From contig JAUYLU010000063.1 of the NCBI GenBank assembly GCA_030699625.1, positions 1-22,733 of the forward strand: 22,733 bases of DNA, read 5' to 3'. The notes under the pieces were generated by a model. It did no database searches, was not told where the DNA came from, and worked only from the letters and a program-made list of their open reading frames with translations. The stretch comes from a bacterium. GTDB taxonomy: Bacteria > Patescibacteriota > Minisyncoccia > Phycocordibacterales > VMEP01. The stretch's first letter is position 1, and each line of letters begins with the position of its first letter. A program made the position numbers and the translations under genes. Shown here piece after piece: positions 6,602-13,880 of the stretch.

Positions 6602-6850
6602 CTAGGAGAGATGGGCCGAGACGAGCTTGGTCATCTCGAACATGTTGACAGTGCCCTTTCCGCCGAAGACCTTCTTCAGCTTCTCATCGGCGTTGATGTT
6701 GCGCTTGTTCTTTTGGTCCTGGAGGCCGTGCTGCTTGATGTAGACCCAGAGCTTCTTCACCACTTCCGACCGGGGCATGGGACCTTTCCCGACTACCGCC
6801 GCAAGGTCCGGGCTCACATTGAGCGGCTTCATGAATGCTGAATTCGCCAT
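6602..6850 (-). CDS. SWIB/MDM2-domain protein
   Basis: The protein has 82 aa and consists almost entirely of one SWIB domain. It reads from S-P-D-L-A-A-V-V-G through P-R-S-E-V-V-K-K-L-W-V-Y-I-K, N-K-R-N-I-N-A-D-E-K-L and the final F-E-M-T-K-L-V-S-A-H-L. In eukaryotes the fold is part of SWI/SNF chromatin complexes. Stand-alone bacterial versions occur in Chlamydiae and some other groups, in part as fusions to topoisomerase, and a DNA- or nucleoid-related role is suspected but unproven. There is no SD; an AT-rich TAATAATAA stretch stands about nine bases upstream of the ATG and may be the -10. Confidence 0.9.
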   Translation of the reverse strand: MANSAFMKPLNVSPDLAAVVGKGPMPRSEVVKKLWVYIKQHGLQDQKNKRNINADEKLKKVFGGKGTVNMFEMTKLVSAHLS

Positions 6851-6940
6851 ATATGCTTGTTATTATTATCTCTACGCTATTATGCTCTCGTACTCCCTAT
6901 TGTAGCGGAAGCCCCCTAAGGGGGAAAGTGCACAAAAAAC

Positions 6941-6969
6941 TTTACTTTCTACCTGATTTATTATCTAAT
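6941..6969 (+). promoter_or_regulatory. Sigma-70-type promoter
   Basis: TTTACT (6941-6946), a 17-nt spacer and TCTAAT (6964-6969) stand before the gene at 7001. The leader is short and carries GGAGG at 6989-6993. Confidence 0.6.
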
Positions 6970-7000
6970 GTAACGGGTTTACTCCACGGAGGCGCTCCCC

Positions 7001-7378
7001 ATGAAGGTCGTCTGCACCATCTGCAGCAAAGAAAAAGATCAGTCGCACGGCCTCATGCCGGCGTGGCACCGCTATCGCGGGAGCCATATCCGCGAAGTGA
7101 AGTTCATTGCCCAAGCGGCGGGCCTTAGATTTTTCATCCTTTCAGGGAGTTTCGGCTTCATCGAGCATACGATGACCATCCCCCACTACGACAAAGCGCT
7201 CAAGGACGACAAGGTGGCCGAAGTCGCGGAAATGGTGAGTGATCAGCTTGCTTCGCTTCGCATACGCGAAATCGAGTTCTATGCCAAGGCAAAAGAAGAA
7301 TGGCAACCTTACCGCGACGCCCTCAAGCAGGCCGCCACGGCGCTCGGCGTCACCCTCACCGTACGCATCCTGGACTAA
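7001..7378 (+). CDS. DUF6884-like protein
   Basis: The protein has 125 aa, is soluble and has an early C-x-x-C (C5, C8). The central pattern F-I-L-S-G-S-F-G-F-I-E, then I-P-H-Y-D-K-A-L, resembles DUF6884-type proteins (S-A-K-Y-G-L ... Y-D), which are often annotated near queuine/YaaA-like folds but have no assigned reaction. The start ATG follows GGAGG by about seven bases and a good promoter lies upstream. It stands alone with its own terminator. The family call is tentative and the biochemical role unknown. Confidence 0.6.
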   Translation: MKVVCTICSKEKDQSHGLMPAWHRYRGSHIREVKFIAQAAGLRFFILSGSFGFIEHTMTIPHYDKALKDDKVAEVAEMVSDQLASLRIREIEFYAKAKEEWQPYRDALKQAATALGVTLTVRILD

Positions 7379-7379
7379 A

Positions 7380-7408
7380 GACCGCCTTGCATCATGGCGG
7401 CCTTTTTT
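7380..7408 (+). terminator. Intrinsic terminator
   Basis: CCGCC (7382-7386) pairs with GGCGG (7396-7400), extended by one outer G-C pair, then CCTTTTTT. Confidence 0.75.
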
Positions 7409-7424
7409 ATTGGCATCCTATTTA

Positions 7425-7454
7425 TTGACATCCTACCGGGAACCTCCGTATAGT
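7425..7454 (+). promoter_or_regulatory. Promoter within nested inverted repeats
   Basis: TTGACA (7425-7430), an 18-nt spacer and TATAGT (7449-7454) form the promoter. CCTACCG (7432-7438) and CGGTAGG (7457-7463) flank the -10. GGGAACCT (7438-7445) is matched by AGGTTCCC (7479-7486) in the leader. Confidence 0.65.
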
Positions 7455-7499
7455 GACGGTAGGGGTTGTTTTTACATGAGGTTCCCTACGGAGGGAGAT

Positions 7500-8150
7500 A
7501 TGGCGCTCGTAATGAAAGTGTTGTACGCCGTGATTTTTTCGACCGTTCTTGCCGCAGGCGCTTCGCCTGCAGGCGCCTCACCCAAAGAAGAGGCGCAGAA
7601 GTTGGCCCGCGCCGACGAGTTCAAAAAACCGGTTATCCTCGTTGCAGTCAAAGGGCTCCAGGGGCTCTACCGGGAGACGGTGCTCTACGCGAAACCGCTC
7701 GTGAACGCGCACCTCGGCTTCATCGTGAACAGACCGTCGAAGTTACGGCTCGGCACGCTCTTCCCGAACCACGGCCCGTCGGAAAAAATCAAAGACCCGG
7801 TCTACTTCGGCGGCCCCGAGATGGTCGAGGCGATCTTTGTGGTCACCGAGGGTACGGAAAGGCCGCACCAGACCTCGCTTCCCTTCGGAGAAAACCTCTT
7901 CGTGACGACGAGGGGAAACGCGGTCGATGCCATCATCGAACTCGCGGGGAACGATGCGAAGAAGATGACGACCACCCGCTTCTTCGCCGGTTTCGTCGGC
8001 TGGCGGCCGAACGAGCTCGAAAAAGAAGTGAAGGCCGGGTACTGGCACGTGCTCGACGCTCCCGCGCCCGGGTTCTTCTTCCACGAGCAGGGAGAGGGGT
8101 TGTGGAAGATACTCATCGAACAGATAGAAATGAAGGAGAAGGGCATTTAA
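7500..8150 (+). CDS. AlgH/YqgE (UPF0301) family protein with a signal peptide
   Basis: The protein has 216 aa from ATG 7500, which follows GGAGGGA; an in-frame ATG at 7476 lacks this spacing. Residues 1-27 look like an export signal (hydrophobic core, then A-S-P-A-G-A-S). The rest matches the AlgH/YqgE family: T-V-L-Y-A-K, then H-L-G-F-I-V-N-R-P, V-Y-F-G-G-P-E, F-V-V-T-E-G, and F-A-G-F-V-G-W-R-P-N-E-L-E-K-E with G-Y-W-H-V. Family members are about 185-190 aa, cytoplasmic and of unclear function, sometimes linked to transcription regulation. The extra leader implies an exported variant, which is unusual. A terminator follows. Confidence 0.88.
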   Translation: MALVMKVLYAVIFSTVLAAGASPAGASPKEEAQKLARADEFKKPVILVAVKGLQGLYRETVLYAKPLVNAHLGFIVNRPSKLRLGTLFPNHGPSEKIKDPVYFGGPEMVEAIFVVTEGTERPHQTSLPFGENLFVTTRGNAVDAIIELAGNDAKKMTTTRFFAGFVGWRPNELEKEVKAGYWHVLDAPAPGFFFHEQGEGLWKILIEQIEMKEKGI

Positions 8151-8164
8151 AGCCCGTGTCTGCG

Positions 8165-8204
8165 GCCCCGCGCTCGATAGAGATAGAGCGACGGGGCTTT
8201 TGTT
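8165..8204 (+). terminator. Intrinsic terminator
   Basis: GCCCCG (8165-8170) pairs with CGGGGC (8192-8197), with inner GCTC/GAGC pairing, then TTTTG and TTTTT. Confidence 0.75.
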
Positions 8205-8275
8205 TTTCCCTTGCGCGCCTTCGCGTCTGCGCTACAATTTAAGAGGTTATTAGGTTAACGCACAATGCACAACGC

Positions 8276-8467
8276 ATGACTTTGCACACATATGCGAAGG
8301 CGACAGCCGTCATCTTCGGCGCAGTGGCGCTCCTCCATCTCGCGAGGGTCGTCTGGGGATGGGACATGAAGGTCGACACTTTCATGGTGCCCGTCTGGGC
8401 AAGCTGGGTGGCCCTCCTCGTGGCGGGCTATCTCGCCTACTCCGGTTGGCGCTTCAACGAGCGCTAG
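8276..8467 (+). CDS. Small two-helix membrane protein
   Basis: The protein has 63 aa. Two hydrophobic helices (about 9-27 and 38-56) are separated by a short loop with W-G-W-D-M-K-V-D, and the C-terminus is charged (W-R-F-N-E-R). A TACAAT -10-like hexamer lies at 8233-8238 and the leader has no clear SD directly before the ATG. Codon use is the same as in neighbouring genes and a very strong terminator follows, so the frame is probably real. I do not recognise the family beyond small membrane proteins of this size. Confidence 0.65.
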   Translation: MTLHTYAKATAVIFGAVALLHLARVVWGWDMKVDTFMVPVWASWVALLVAGYLAYSGWRFNER

Positions 8468-8470
8468 GCT

Positions 8471-8542
8471 CGAAAAAACCGCCCCTCCCTAGTTTTGGAA
8501 AAAAATTTCCAAATTGCAAAACGAGGGAGGGGCGGTTTTTCG
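8471..8542. terminator. Long composite bidirectional terminator
   Basis: ACCGCCCCTCCCT (8478-8490) pairs perfectly with AGGGAGGGGCGGT (8524-8536), with A and T runs outside. Two mutually exclusive inner helices are possible: GTTTTG/CAAAAC (8492-8497, 8517-8522) or TTTGGAAA/TTTCCAAA (8494-8501, 8506-8513). It separates two convergent genes. Confidence 0.88.
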
Positions 8543-8551
8543 TTGGCGCCG

Positions 8552-9085
8552 TCAGCGAAGGAGCTTCGCCATGAAAACCATGTCGTCGAGACCTTCTTGA
8601 GTTTCGACAGCGTGCTTTTTCCTGCCCTCTTCGACGTAGCCCAGGCGTTTGTAAAGATCGATAGCCTTCCGATTCTTGGAAAAGACCTCGAGCTCGAGGC
8701 GGCGCACGTTGCGCCCGCGCGCGAGTTTTTCCGCCGCTTCCATGAGTATGGTGCCGATGCCGCGGTTCCTATGCGACGCTTTGACGGAGAGCCCGAGGTA
8801 GCCGTTCCCCTTCATTTTAGGGAGCCGCGCGAAAATGAGCGTGAGATAGCCGACAAGCTTCCCATTGTCGGTCGCCACGAAGGTGAAAATGTGGCGCCGG
8901 TTCACGAACATGCGGGCAAGCGTGAGAAAGAGCGACTCGCGCCGTCCGCCGTTCCCTACCACATGCTTCGATTCCTTCTCGATCTCGCGCCGAAGCGCCA
9001 TGTAGGCGGGCACCTCGACCATGCGGAGCGGCCTCACCGAAATGCCGCCCCGCTCCTCCATTATCCCGCCGAACGTCGTGTACAT
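8552..9085 (-). CDS. GNAT-family N-acetyltransferase (RimI-like)
   Basis: The protein has 177 aa from the ATG at 9085. The acetyl-CoA loop R-N-R-G-I-G-T lies after the strand L-G-L-S-V. It is followed by the typical C-terminal block L-E-L-E-V-F-S-K-N-R-K-A-I-D-L-Y-K-R-L-G-Y, read as two adjoining pieces. Family members transfer an acetyl group to an amine of a protein, antibiotic or small molecule; the substrate cannot be inferred. A longer frame starts at 9142, but TATAAT sits inside that extension and ends six bases before the ATG at 9085, so I take 9085 as the start. Confidence 0.88.
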   Translation of the reverse strand: MYTTFGGIMEERGGISVRPLRMVEVPAYMALRREIEKESKHVVGNGGRRESLFLTLARMFVNRRHIFTFVATDNGKLVGYLTLIFARLPKMKGNGYLGLSVKASHRNRGIGTILMEAAEKLARGRNVRRLELEVFSKNRKAIDLYKRLGYVEEGRKKHAVETQEGLDDMVFMAKLLR

Positions 9086-9091
9086 TTTGAG

Positions 9092-9100
9092 ATTATACCA
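9092..9100 (-). promoter_or_regulatory. Extended -10, probable leaderless start
   Basis: On the minus strand TGG-TATAAT is followed by six bases (CTCAAA) and then ATG 9085. This is the clearest leaderless-type start in the window. Confidence 0.65.
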
Positions 9101-9144
9101 CTTCGGGTCGGCTTGCGGCCTACCCGCGCCTTTGTCGCTCAACT

Positions 9145-9171
9145 AAAATCCCGCCCATAGGGCGGGATTTT
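9145..9171. terminator. Bidirectional terminator hairpin
   Basis: AAAATCCCGCCC pairs perfectly with GGGCGGGATTTT around ATA. It lies between the divergent acetyltransferase gene and the secreted-protein gene, so it is probably a boundary element for flanking transcription. Confidence 0.7.
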
Positions 9172-9252
9172 CCTTTTGTAATTTATGGCCTCGTTCGGCG
9201 TCTTTTGGGATGCCGAAAGAAAAAAATTAATCGCCACATTGACAACATCATT

Positions 9253-10056
9253 ATGAAAACGACATCCATCATATGGAATGTGCGCGCCGCCCTCATGGCG
9301 GCAGCCGCTTCCCTCGCGCTCTTCACGCTTTTCGCCCCGCCGACCGCGGAAGCGGCGGCTACCGACGTCAGGATGACGGAGGCCTGGCAATCGGCGTTCG
9401 GCGTCGAGCTCGGCATGCCGAACCTCGAACACACGTATCATGCGAGGTTCACGAACACCGGCGTAACGCCTGAACGGGTGATGCTCGACCTCGAACTTTA
9501 CAGCCCGCTCGGCCGCACCAACCAGCGGTTCGAGGAGCGCACCATCGCGCCCGGCGAAACGGTCGAGCTTACGCTCGTGAAGCAGTTCCAACCTGACACC
9601 GTGCCGGGGACGTGGTGGTTCAAAACGGGTATCTTCAACCCGGGCTGGGCAGGCCTCATCCGGTGGCACGATGAAGCGGCGAAAACCACGGTAAGCGGCG
9701 GGACGGCGGGACAAGTGAACGGCACCATCCGCCTTGAGAGCGCCACGCTCGATCGGACAACCATGGTACGCGGCCTCGAAGCCGTCCACGGCACTGCCGT
9801 ATTCGTGAACGAGTCGCCGTGGGAAATGCCGGTCATTGTCGATTTCGAGGTCTATCGCGACGGAGAAAAGGTGTACCAGCTCTTCTGGGGCGACCGGATC
9901 CCGGCGGAAGGAACGCGCACGAGACAGGCGACGCTCGGCGGCGGCCATCTTCCTCCTGGCGTGTACACCTGGAAAATAGGCATTTTCAGGTTCGACTGGT
10001 CGGGACCGCTCCATTGGTTCGACCAGGCGGGCACGTTCGCCGTGGTTTCGGGCTAA
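9253..10056 (+). CDS. Secreted protein with two K-x-G-I-F-type beta-sandwich modules
   Basis: The protein has 267 aa from ATG 9253. A signal peptide ends at about A-E-A-A (residues 33-36). Two homologous Ig-like modules follow. The first (about 40-148) ends in K-T-G-I-F-N-P-G-W-A-G-L-I-R-W-H-D. The second (about 158-267) ends in K-I-G-I-F-R-F-D-W-S-G-P-L-H-W-F-D. A third copy lies in the next gene's product. The strand pattern with acidic and aromatic residues suggests carbohydrate or surface binding, but no catalytic motif is present. The longer frame from 9205 would place charged residues before the signal peptide, so I reject that start. It lies just before the GH113-like gene and may act with it outside the cell. 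Confidence 0.75.
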   Translation: MKTTSIIWNVRAALMAAAASLALFTLFAPPTAEAAATDVRMTEAWQSAFGVELGMPNLEHTYHARFTNTGVTPERVMLDLELYSPLGRTNQRFEERTIAPGETVELTLVKQFQPDTVPGTWWFKTGIFNPGWAGLIRWHDEAAKTTVSGGTAGQVNGTIRLESATLDRTTMVRGLEAVHGTAVFVNESPWEMPVIVDFEVYRDGEKVYQLFWGDRIPAEGTRTRQATLGGGHLPPGVYTWKIGIFRFDWSGPLHWFDQAGTFAVVSG

Positions 10057-10076
10057 AGCGTATAAAAATGATGAGA

Positions 10077-10109
10077 AAGAAAAAACGGGATAAAATCCCG
10101 TTTTTTCTT
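10077..10109. terminator. Intrinsic terminator
   Basis: CGGGAT-AAA-ATCCCG, extended by A and T arms to a perfect 15-bp stem, follows the secreted-protein gene. Confidence 0.88.
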
Positions 10110-10123
10110 CATTTATTAAGAAT

Positions 10124-10162
10124 CTTACATTACTATTACATCATTGTAATTAAGGATATTTA
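10124..10162 (+). promoter_or_regulatory. CTTACA direct repeat and -10 before the GH113-like gene
   Basis: CTTACA (10124-10129) and ATTACA (10135-10140) are spaced 11 bp start to start. The second half-site also forms an inverted repeat with TGTAAT (ATTACA-TCAT-TGTAAT). A possible -10, TATTTA, lies at 10157-10162, about 16 bases after the repeat. The same repeat occurs at the sigma operon and in front of the synthase operon. Confidence 0.5.
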
Positions 10163-10179
10163 GAAACGTCTCACGAAAC

Positions 10180-11928
10180 ATGGCTTCGCTACTCTATCGA
10201 CGACTCGCTTATTGTGCGGCCCTCTTCTTTTTTGCAACAATGGCCATGACGGCGCTTCCTCCTTTTTCCGACGCCTCGGTAGCATCATGGCAAAAGGGCG
10301 CTTCTGTCCAGTCGCGGGGAACCGGCGATTTCGGAAGCGAATCGATGCAAGCATCGCTCCGAAATTTGAAAGCGACAGGCGCCGACACGGTTGCCTTCGT
10401 CATTCCCTACTATCAGGAAAACATTTACGCGACCGACGTTTGGCGCGGTTGGAACACCCCGGATGACTCCGCGCTTGAGGCGGGCATCGATTACGCGCGT
10501 TCCATAGGCCTCAAAACGGTTCTTAAAATCCATCTCGAGTCATACGACGGGCAGTGGCGCGCGCACATCAATCCATGGGACAAGGACATGTGGTTTTCTT
10601 CCTACGGGAACGTCCTCACGCACTATGCGCGCATGGCCGCGGCGCACGGCGCCGAAGGCATGGTCATCGGCACCGAGCTCATCACCCTTTCCACCAACCC
10701 CGAGAATGACGGGCGGTGGGATTCGCTCATCGGGAATATCCGGAGCGTCTACGGCGGCATGCTCACCTACAGCGCGAACTGGGGCGGCGACGATTTCACC
10801 GAAGAGGTGCCCGACGTGCGCTTTTGGGACGCGCTCGACTACATCGGCATCTCGGCCTACTACCCGCTCTCATGGTGGGGCAACAACTCCATCGAGGCCA
10901 TGAAGGCGTCATGGAACAATTGGAATACGCAGAAGATAAAGCCCGCGGCCGACAGGTTCGGGAAGCCCGTGCTTTTCACCGAAGTGGGATATCGGAGCGT
11001 GAACGACTCCTTCACTGACCCGTGGAACAGCTGGCGCGGCGGATGGTACGACGCGAGCGCGCAATCGAACGCCTACACCGCCCTCTTTTCGTACTGGAAC
11101 GACCATGCCTTCATGCAGGGCGGGCTTCTCTGGGACTGGTCGAGCGACCCGAACTACGGCTGGGAAGGGAACACCGACTACACGCCGCAGCACAAGCCCG
11201 CCGAGGCGATAATCTCGGAATGGTTCAAACAGAGCGGCAGTACTCCTCCCCCGCCGCCGTCCTCCGGGCCGGTCTCGTTTACCGCGACCGGAAGCGCTTC
11301 GCCTTCCACCGTTTCGCAGGGCGCGCCGGTGGGCCTCTCCGCTTCGGTCGCGAACGGCGCGACCGAAGCCTCGGGCATCATCGTCGACATGGAGGTGTAC
11401 GGTCCAGAAGGCGAAAAAGTCTTCCAGCGCGTCTTTGAGAACGAAAACTTCGCCGCGAACCAGACGAAAGACTACAGCGCCTCATGGGCCACGGCCGCCC
11501 TCGGCACCCACACCTTGAAGATAGGAATCTTCAATTCGACCTGGAGCACCGCCCATGCGTGGAACGATGCGGCGGCGGCCTTTGCGGTCTCGAGCGGCGG
11601 GGGTACCGGCAGCACCACTCCCCCCTCTTCGGGCACCGGCACCATCGACGTGTGGTGGCCGACCGATGGTTCCCTCCTTTCGGGCATCCAGCCCTTCAAA
11701 GCCATGGTGCCCGAGCGCGATGTCTCGTCCTACTCGATGTTCTGGCAGGTCGACGGCGACCGCATAAACGAGATGGCCGACAGCCAGGAAGACTACCCGC
11801 ACAAGGAATCGCTCGTCGATCTCTCGGGCTGGCAGTGGAAAGACGCGGGGCCGTATACGCTCGTCTTCACCGCCCAGGACCGCGGCGGCGTCATCACCAC
11901 GCGCTCGGTCAACATCTTCACGGAGTAG
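10180..11928 (+). CDS. Secreted modular glycoside hydrolase, GH113-like (mannanase type)
   Basis: The protein has 582 aa. A signal peptide covers about 1-33. A TIM-barrel domain (about 36-350) has the GH113-like pair of acidic residues: E166 in I-G-T-E-L and E268 in F-T-E-V-G-Y. Aromatic-rich segments such as A-Y-Y-P-L-S-W-W and W-D-W-S-S-D-P-N-Y line the expected cleft. A proline/serine linker leads to a K-I-G-I-F module (about 365-470) shared with the previous gene. A Gly/Thr/Ser linker then leads to a C-terminal module (488-582) shared with the GH6 protein. GH113 enzymes cut beta-1,4-mannan; other barrels of this clan are possible. No SD precedes ATG 10180. A direct-repeat operator and a terminator frame it as a single-gene unit. 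Confidence 0.85.
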   Translation: MASLLYRRLAYCAALFFFATMAMTALPPFSDASVASWQKGASVQSRGTGDFGSESMQASLRNLKATGADTVAFVIPYYQENIYATDVWRGWNTPDDSALEAGIDYARSIGLKTVLKIHLESYDGQWRAHINPWDKDMWFSSYGNVLTHYARMAAAHGAEGMVIGTELITLSTNPENDGRWDSLIGNIRSVYGGMLTYSANWGGDDFTEEVPDVRFWDALDYIGISAYYPLSWWGNNSIEAMKASWNNWNTQKIKPAADRFGKPVLFTEVGYRSVNDSFTDPWNSWRGGWYDASAQSNAYTALFSYWNDHAFMQGGLLWDWSSDPNYGWEGNTDYTPQHKPAEAIISEWFKQSGSTPPPPPSSGPVSFTATGSASPSTVSQGAPVGLSASVANGATEASGIIVDMEVYGPEGEKVFQRVFENENFAANQTKDYSASWATAALGTHTLKIGIFNSTWSTAHAWNDAAAAFAVSSGGGTGSTTPPSSGTGTIDVWWPTDGSLLSGIQPFKAMVPERDVSSYSMFWQVDGDRINEMADSQEDYPHKESLVDLSGWQWKDAGPYTLVFTAQDRGGVITTRSVNIFTE

Positions 11929-11958
11929 GAAAAGGCCGCGCCGCACGCGGCCTTTTCC
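11928..11958. terminator. Bidirectional terminator
   Basis: GGAAAAGGCCGCG pairs perfectly with CGCGGCCTTTTCC around CCGCA, overlapping the stop codon region of the hydrolase gene. Confidence 0.88.
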
Positions 11959-12032
11959 CCCGAACGGCAAAAAGTTTCGGAAAGTTTTCAGGATACGCCC
12001 CGTCAGCACTAGCACGCGACTCACCGACCGCC

Positions 12033-12689
12033 ATGGAAATAAATTTTTTCGGCCAGAACCTCATCGAACTCATCGAGCTCATCGGCTACGTCGGGCTCTT
12101 CGCCATCATTTTCGCCGAGTCGGGGCTCTTTTTCGGCTTCTTCCTGCCGGGCGACAGCCTTCTCTTCGCCGCGGGCATCCTCGCCGCGCAGGGCTTCTTC
12201 AACATCTGGCTTCTCGTCGTCCTCCTCGCCCTCGCCGCCATCCTGGGAGACAACGCCGGCTACTGGTTCGGCCAGAAGGCGGGGCCGCGCCTCTTCGTGA
12301 GGGACGACTCGCTCTTTTTCAGGAAACGCTACGTCAAGAAGTCCGGCCGTTTCTACGAGAAACACGGCGTGAAGGCGGTCATCCTCGCCCGATTCATGCC
12401 AGTGGCGCGCACCTTCGTGCCCATCTTCGCGGGCGTGGCCAAGATGAGCTACCGGACGTTCCTCCGCTACAACATCGCGGGAGCGCTCCTCTGGGCGGTC
12501 GGCATGACGCTCCTCGGCTTCTTCCTCGGCGCCTCCGTGCCGAACATCGAGGAGATACTGACGCCGCTCCTCGCCCTCGTCATCGTGCTCTCGTTCCTCC
12601 CCGTCGTGCTCGAAATGAGAAGGGCCGCCGGCGAGGAAAAGGAGAGCTTCCCCGTGCCGGCGCCCGAACGGGGAAAGCACCTTCTGTGA
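12033..12689 (+). CDS. DedA-family membrane protein
   Basis: The protein has 218 aa with about five membrane segments. It carries the DedA hallmarks E-S-G-L-F-F-G-F-F-L-P-G-D-S-L-L-F near residue 30, then G-D-N-A-G-Y-W-F-G, R-F-M-P-V-A-R-T-F-V-P-I-F-A-G and a conserved Asn/Gly helix (Y-N-I-A-G-A-L-L-W). DedA proteins act in the membrane in lipid-carrier recycling; relatives flip undecaprenyl phosphate or other phospholipids. That fits the nearby genes that consume polyprenyl-linked sugars, though the link is inferred. The longer open frame upstream is the shadow of the hydrolase gene; ATG 12033 gives the usual N-terminus, without a visible SD. Confidence 0.92.
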   Translation: MEINFFGQNLIELIELIGYVGLFAIIFAESGLFFGFFLPGDSLLFAAGILAAQGFFNIWLLVVLLALAAILGDNAGYWFGQKAGPRLFVRDDSLFFRKRYVKKSGRFYEKHGVKAVILARFMPVARTFVPIFAGVAKMSYRTFLRYNIAGALLWAVGMTLLGFFLGASVPNIEEILTPLLALVIVLSFLPVVLEMRRAAGEEKESFPVPAPERGKHLL

Positions 12690-12691
12690 GG

Positions 12692-12733
12692 ACAACAAAA
12701 AACGCGGGCCCGACGGCCCGCGTTTTTTGTTGT
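12692..12733. terminator. Bidirectional terminator
   Basis: A perfect 19-bp stem (12692-12710 with 12715-12733) around CGAC, with A6 and T6 tracts, separates the DedA gene from the convergent sigma operon. Confidence 0.92.
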
Positions 12734-12744
12734 TGCCGGATTCT

Positions 12745-13377
12745 TTATCTTTCTGTCGAAGTGGCCGCCTTGAAGTCCGCGAGGAGGCGCCCATAGGCCT
12801 CCTTGGTGGCTTCGTATTCGGCGGTGATGCGGTCCGCCGCGCCCTCGGTGAGCGCCGAGAGACGCCTGTCCACCCGCGCGAGGTGCCGCTCAAAGCTCGC
12901 CACGAGATAGGCGCGCGTTTCGGCGGTGAGCCCGCCGCGCTTCGCGAGCGCCTCGGCTTCCTCGAACCTCAGTTTTACCCGCTCTATTTCGTATTCGGCC
13001 TGCGCCGCTTCGTCGAAGATGAAGAGGGAGCGCAGACCTTCGTTCACGTCCACTTTCACGGAATAGAGGAAGTCGCCCGGAAGGGCGCCGCCCGCGGTGG
13101 CGCCCGCCACGCCCGTGGTGAGGAAAAGGACAAGGAAGAAGACCGCCGTCGAGGCGTAGCTTTGCTTCATGAACCAGTGGTACCACGCCCGCGCCTCCAG
13201 ATAGTACGGCGAGCTTATGTAGCGCTTCCGTGAGGGGTCGCGCCGCTCCATGGGAATGCCCGCGCGTGCAAAGAGCATCTCCACGTGGAGATGGAGCGAG
13301 GCGCGTTCGCCCCTCGTCATGGAAAGCGACTTCGCGTCTTCAAACAGATTTTTAAGCTCGTTGGTTTGCTGTTTCAT
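12745..13377 (-). CDS. DUF5667-like membrane protein, probable anti-sigma partner
   Basis: The protein has 210 aa. The N-terminal 65 residues are soluble and charged. One membrane helix (about 74-96) follows, and the outside part begins with the DUF5667 pattern A-L-P-G-D-F-L-Y-S-V-K, then a long helical, glutamate/arginine-rich coiled-coil-like region. Its ATG overlaps the sigma stop codon by four bases (ATGA), so the two are translated together. A cytoplasmic domain, a helix and an outer sensor behind an ECF sigma is the usual anti-sigma layout, but no zinc-binding anti-sigma motif is seen, so the role is inferred from layout. The operon ends at the bidirectional terminator at 12692-12733. 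Confidence 0.75.
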   Translation of the reverse strand: MKQQTNELKNLFEDAKSLSMTRGERASLHLHVEMLFARAGIPMERRDPSRKRYISSPYYLEARAWYHWFMKQSYASTAVFFLVLFLTTGVAGATAGGALPGDFLYSVKVDVNEGLRSLFIFDEAAQAEYEIERVKLRFEEAEALAKRGGLTAETRAYLVASFERHLARVDRRLSALTEGAADRITAEYEATKEAYGRLLADFKAATSTER

Positions 13378-13880
13378 GGCTGTGAGCGGTCGAACACCGT
13401 CTTCAGCTTCTCAAGCGCCCGGTGCAGGCGCACCGAGACGTTGTTCTCCGTCTCGTCGAGGATGCTCGCTATCTCCTTGATGGAAAGCTCGTCCACGTAC
13501 CGCATCATCACGATGTCGCGATAATGCTCGGGAATCTTTTGCAAGTATACTATGGCGCGCTCGCCGTCGAGCCGGTTCACGAGCTCGCTCTGCGGGGCGT
13601 ACGCAGGGTCGAACCCCTCGCCGTACATTTCGTCGAGCGACACCGATTTCTTCTTGCGGTAGTAATCGATGATGAGATTGTTCGCCGTCCGGTACAAAAA
13701 CGCACGCATGTTCGAGACGTTCCCCCCTTCGTAGAGATAATTCCAGGTCTTGGTGTAGACGTCCTGCACCAGATCAAGGGCTATTTCCCGGCTCGATACC
13801 TTGAAGAAACAATGCCTGAAGAGGGCATCCGCGTGTTCTTTGTAGGCTCGAAGAAACGCCGTATGTGATTCTGGCTTCAT
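13374..13880 (-). CDS. ECF-type RNA polymerase sigma factor
   Basis: The protein has 168 aa. Region 2 is recognisable in A-L-D-L-V-Q-D-V-Y-T-K-T-W-N and in N-M-R-A-F-L-Y-R-T-A-N-N-L-I-I-D-Y-Y-R. Region 4 is recognisable in P-E-H-Y-R-D-I-V-M-M-R-Y, then the helix-turn-helix L-S-I-K-E-I-A-S-I-L with N-V-S-V-R-L-H-R-A-L-E-K-L. It directs RNA polymerase to a small set of promoters. No SD stands before its ATG; a 10-codon frame with a strong SD ends in its start codon (ATGA), so translation is probably coupled to that leader. The promoter carries the CTTACA direct repeat. The membrane partner follows with another 4-base overlap. Confidence 0.93.
   Translation of the reverse strand: MKPESHTAFLRAYKEHADALFRHCFFKVSSREIALDLVQDVYTKTWNYLYEGGNVSNMRAFLYRTANNLIIDYYRKKKSVSLDEMYGEGFDPAYAPQSELVNRLDGERAIVYLQKIPEHYRDIVMMRYVDELSIKEIASILDETENNVSVRLHRALEKLKTVFDRSQP

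Noticed and set aside
6913..6925. CCCCCT-AA-GGGGG hairpin as a terminator
   Set aside because: It has no T tract and lies just before a promoter, so its role is unclear.
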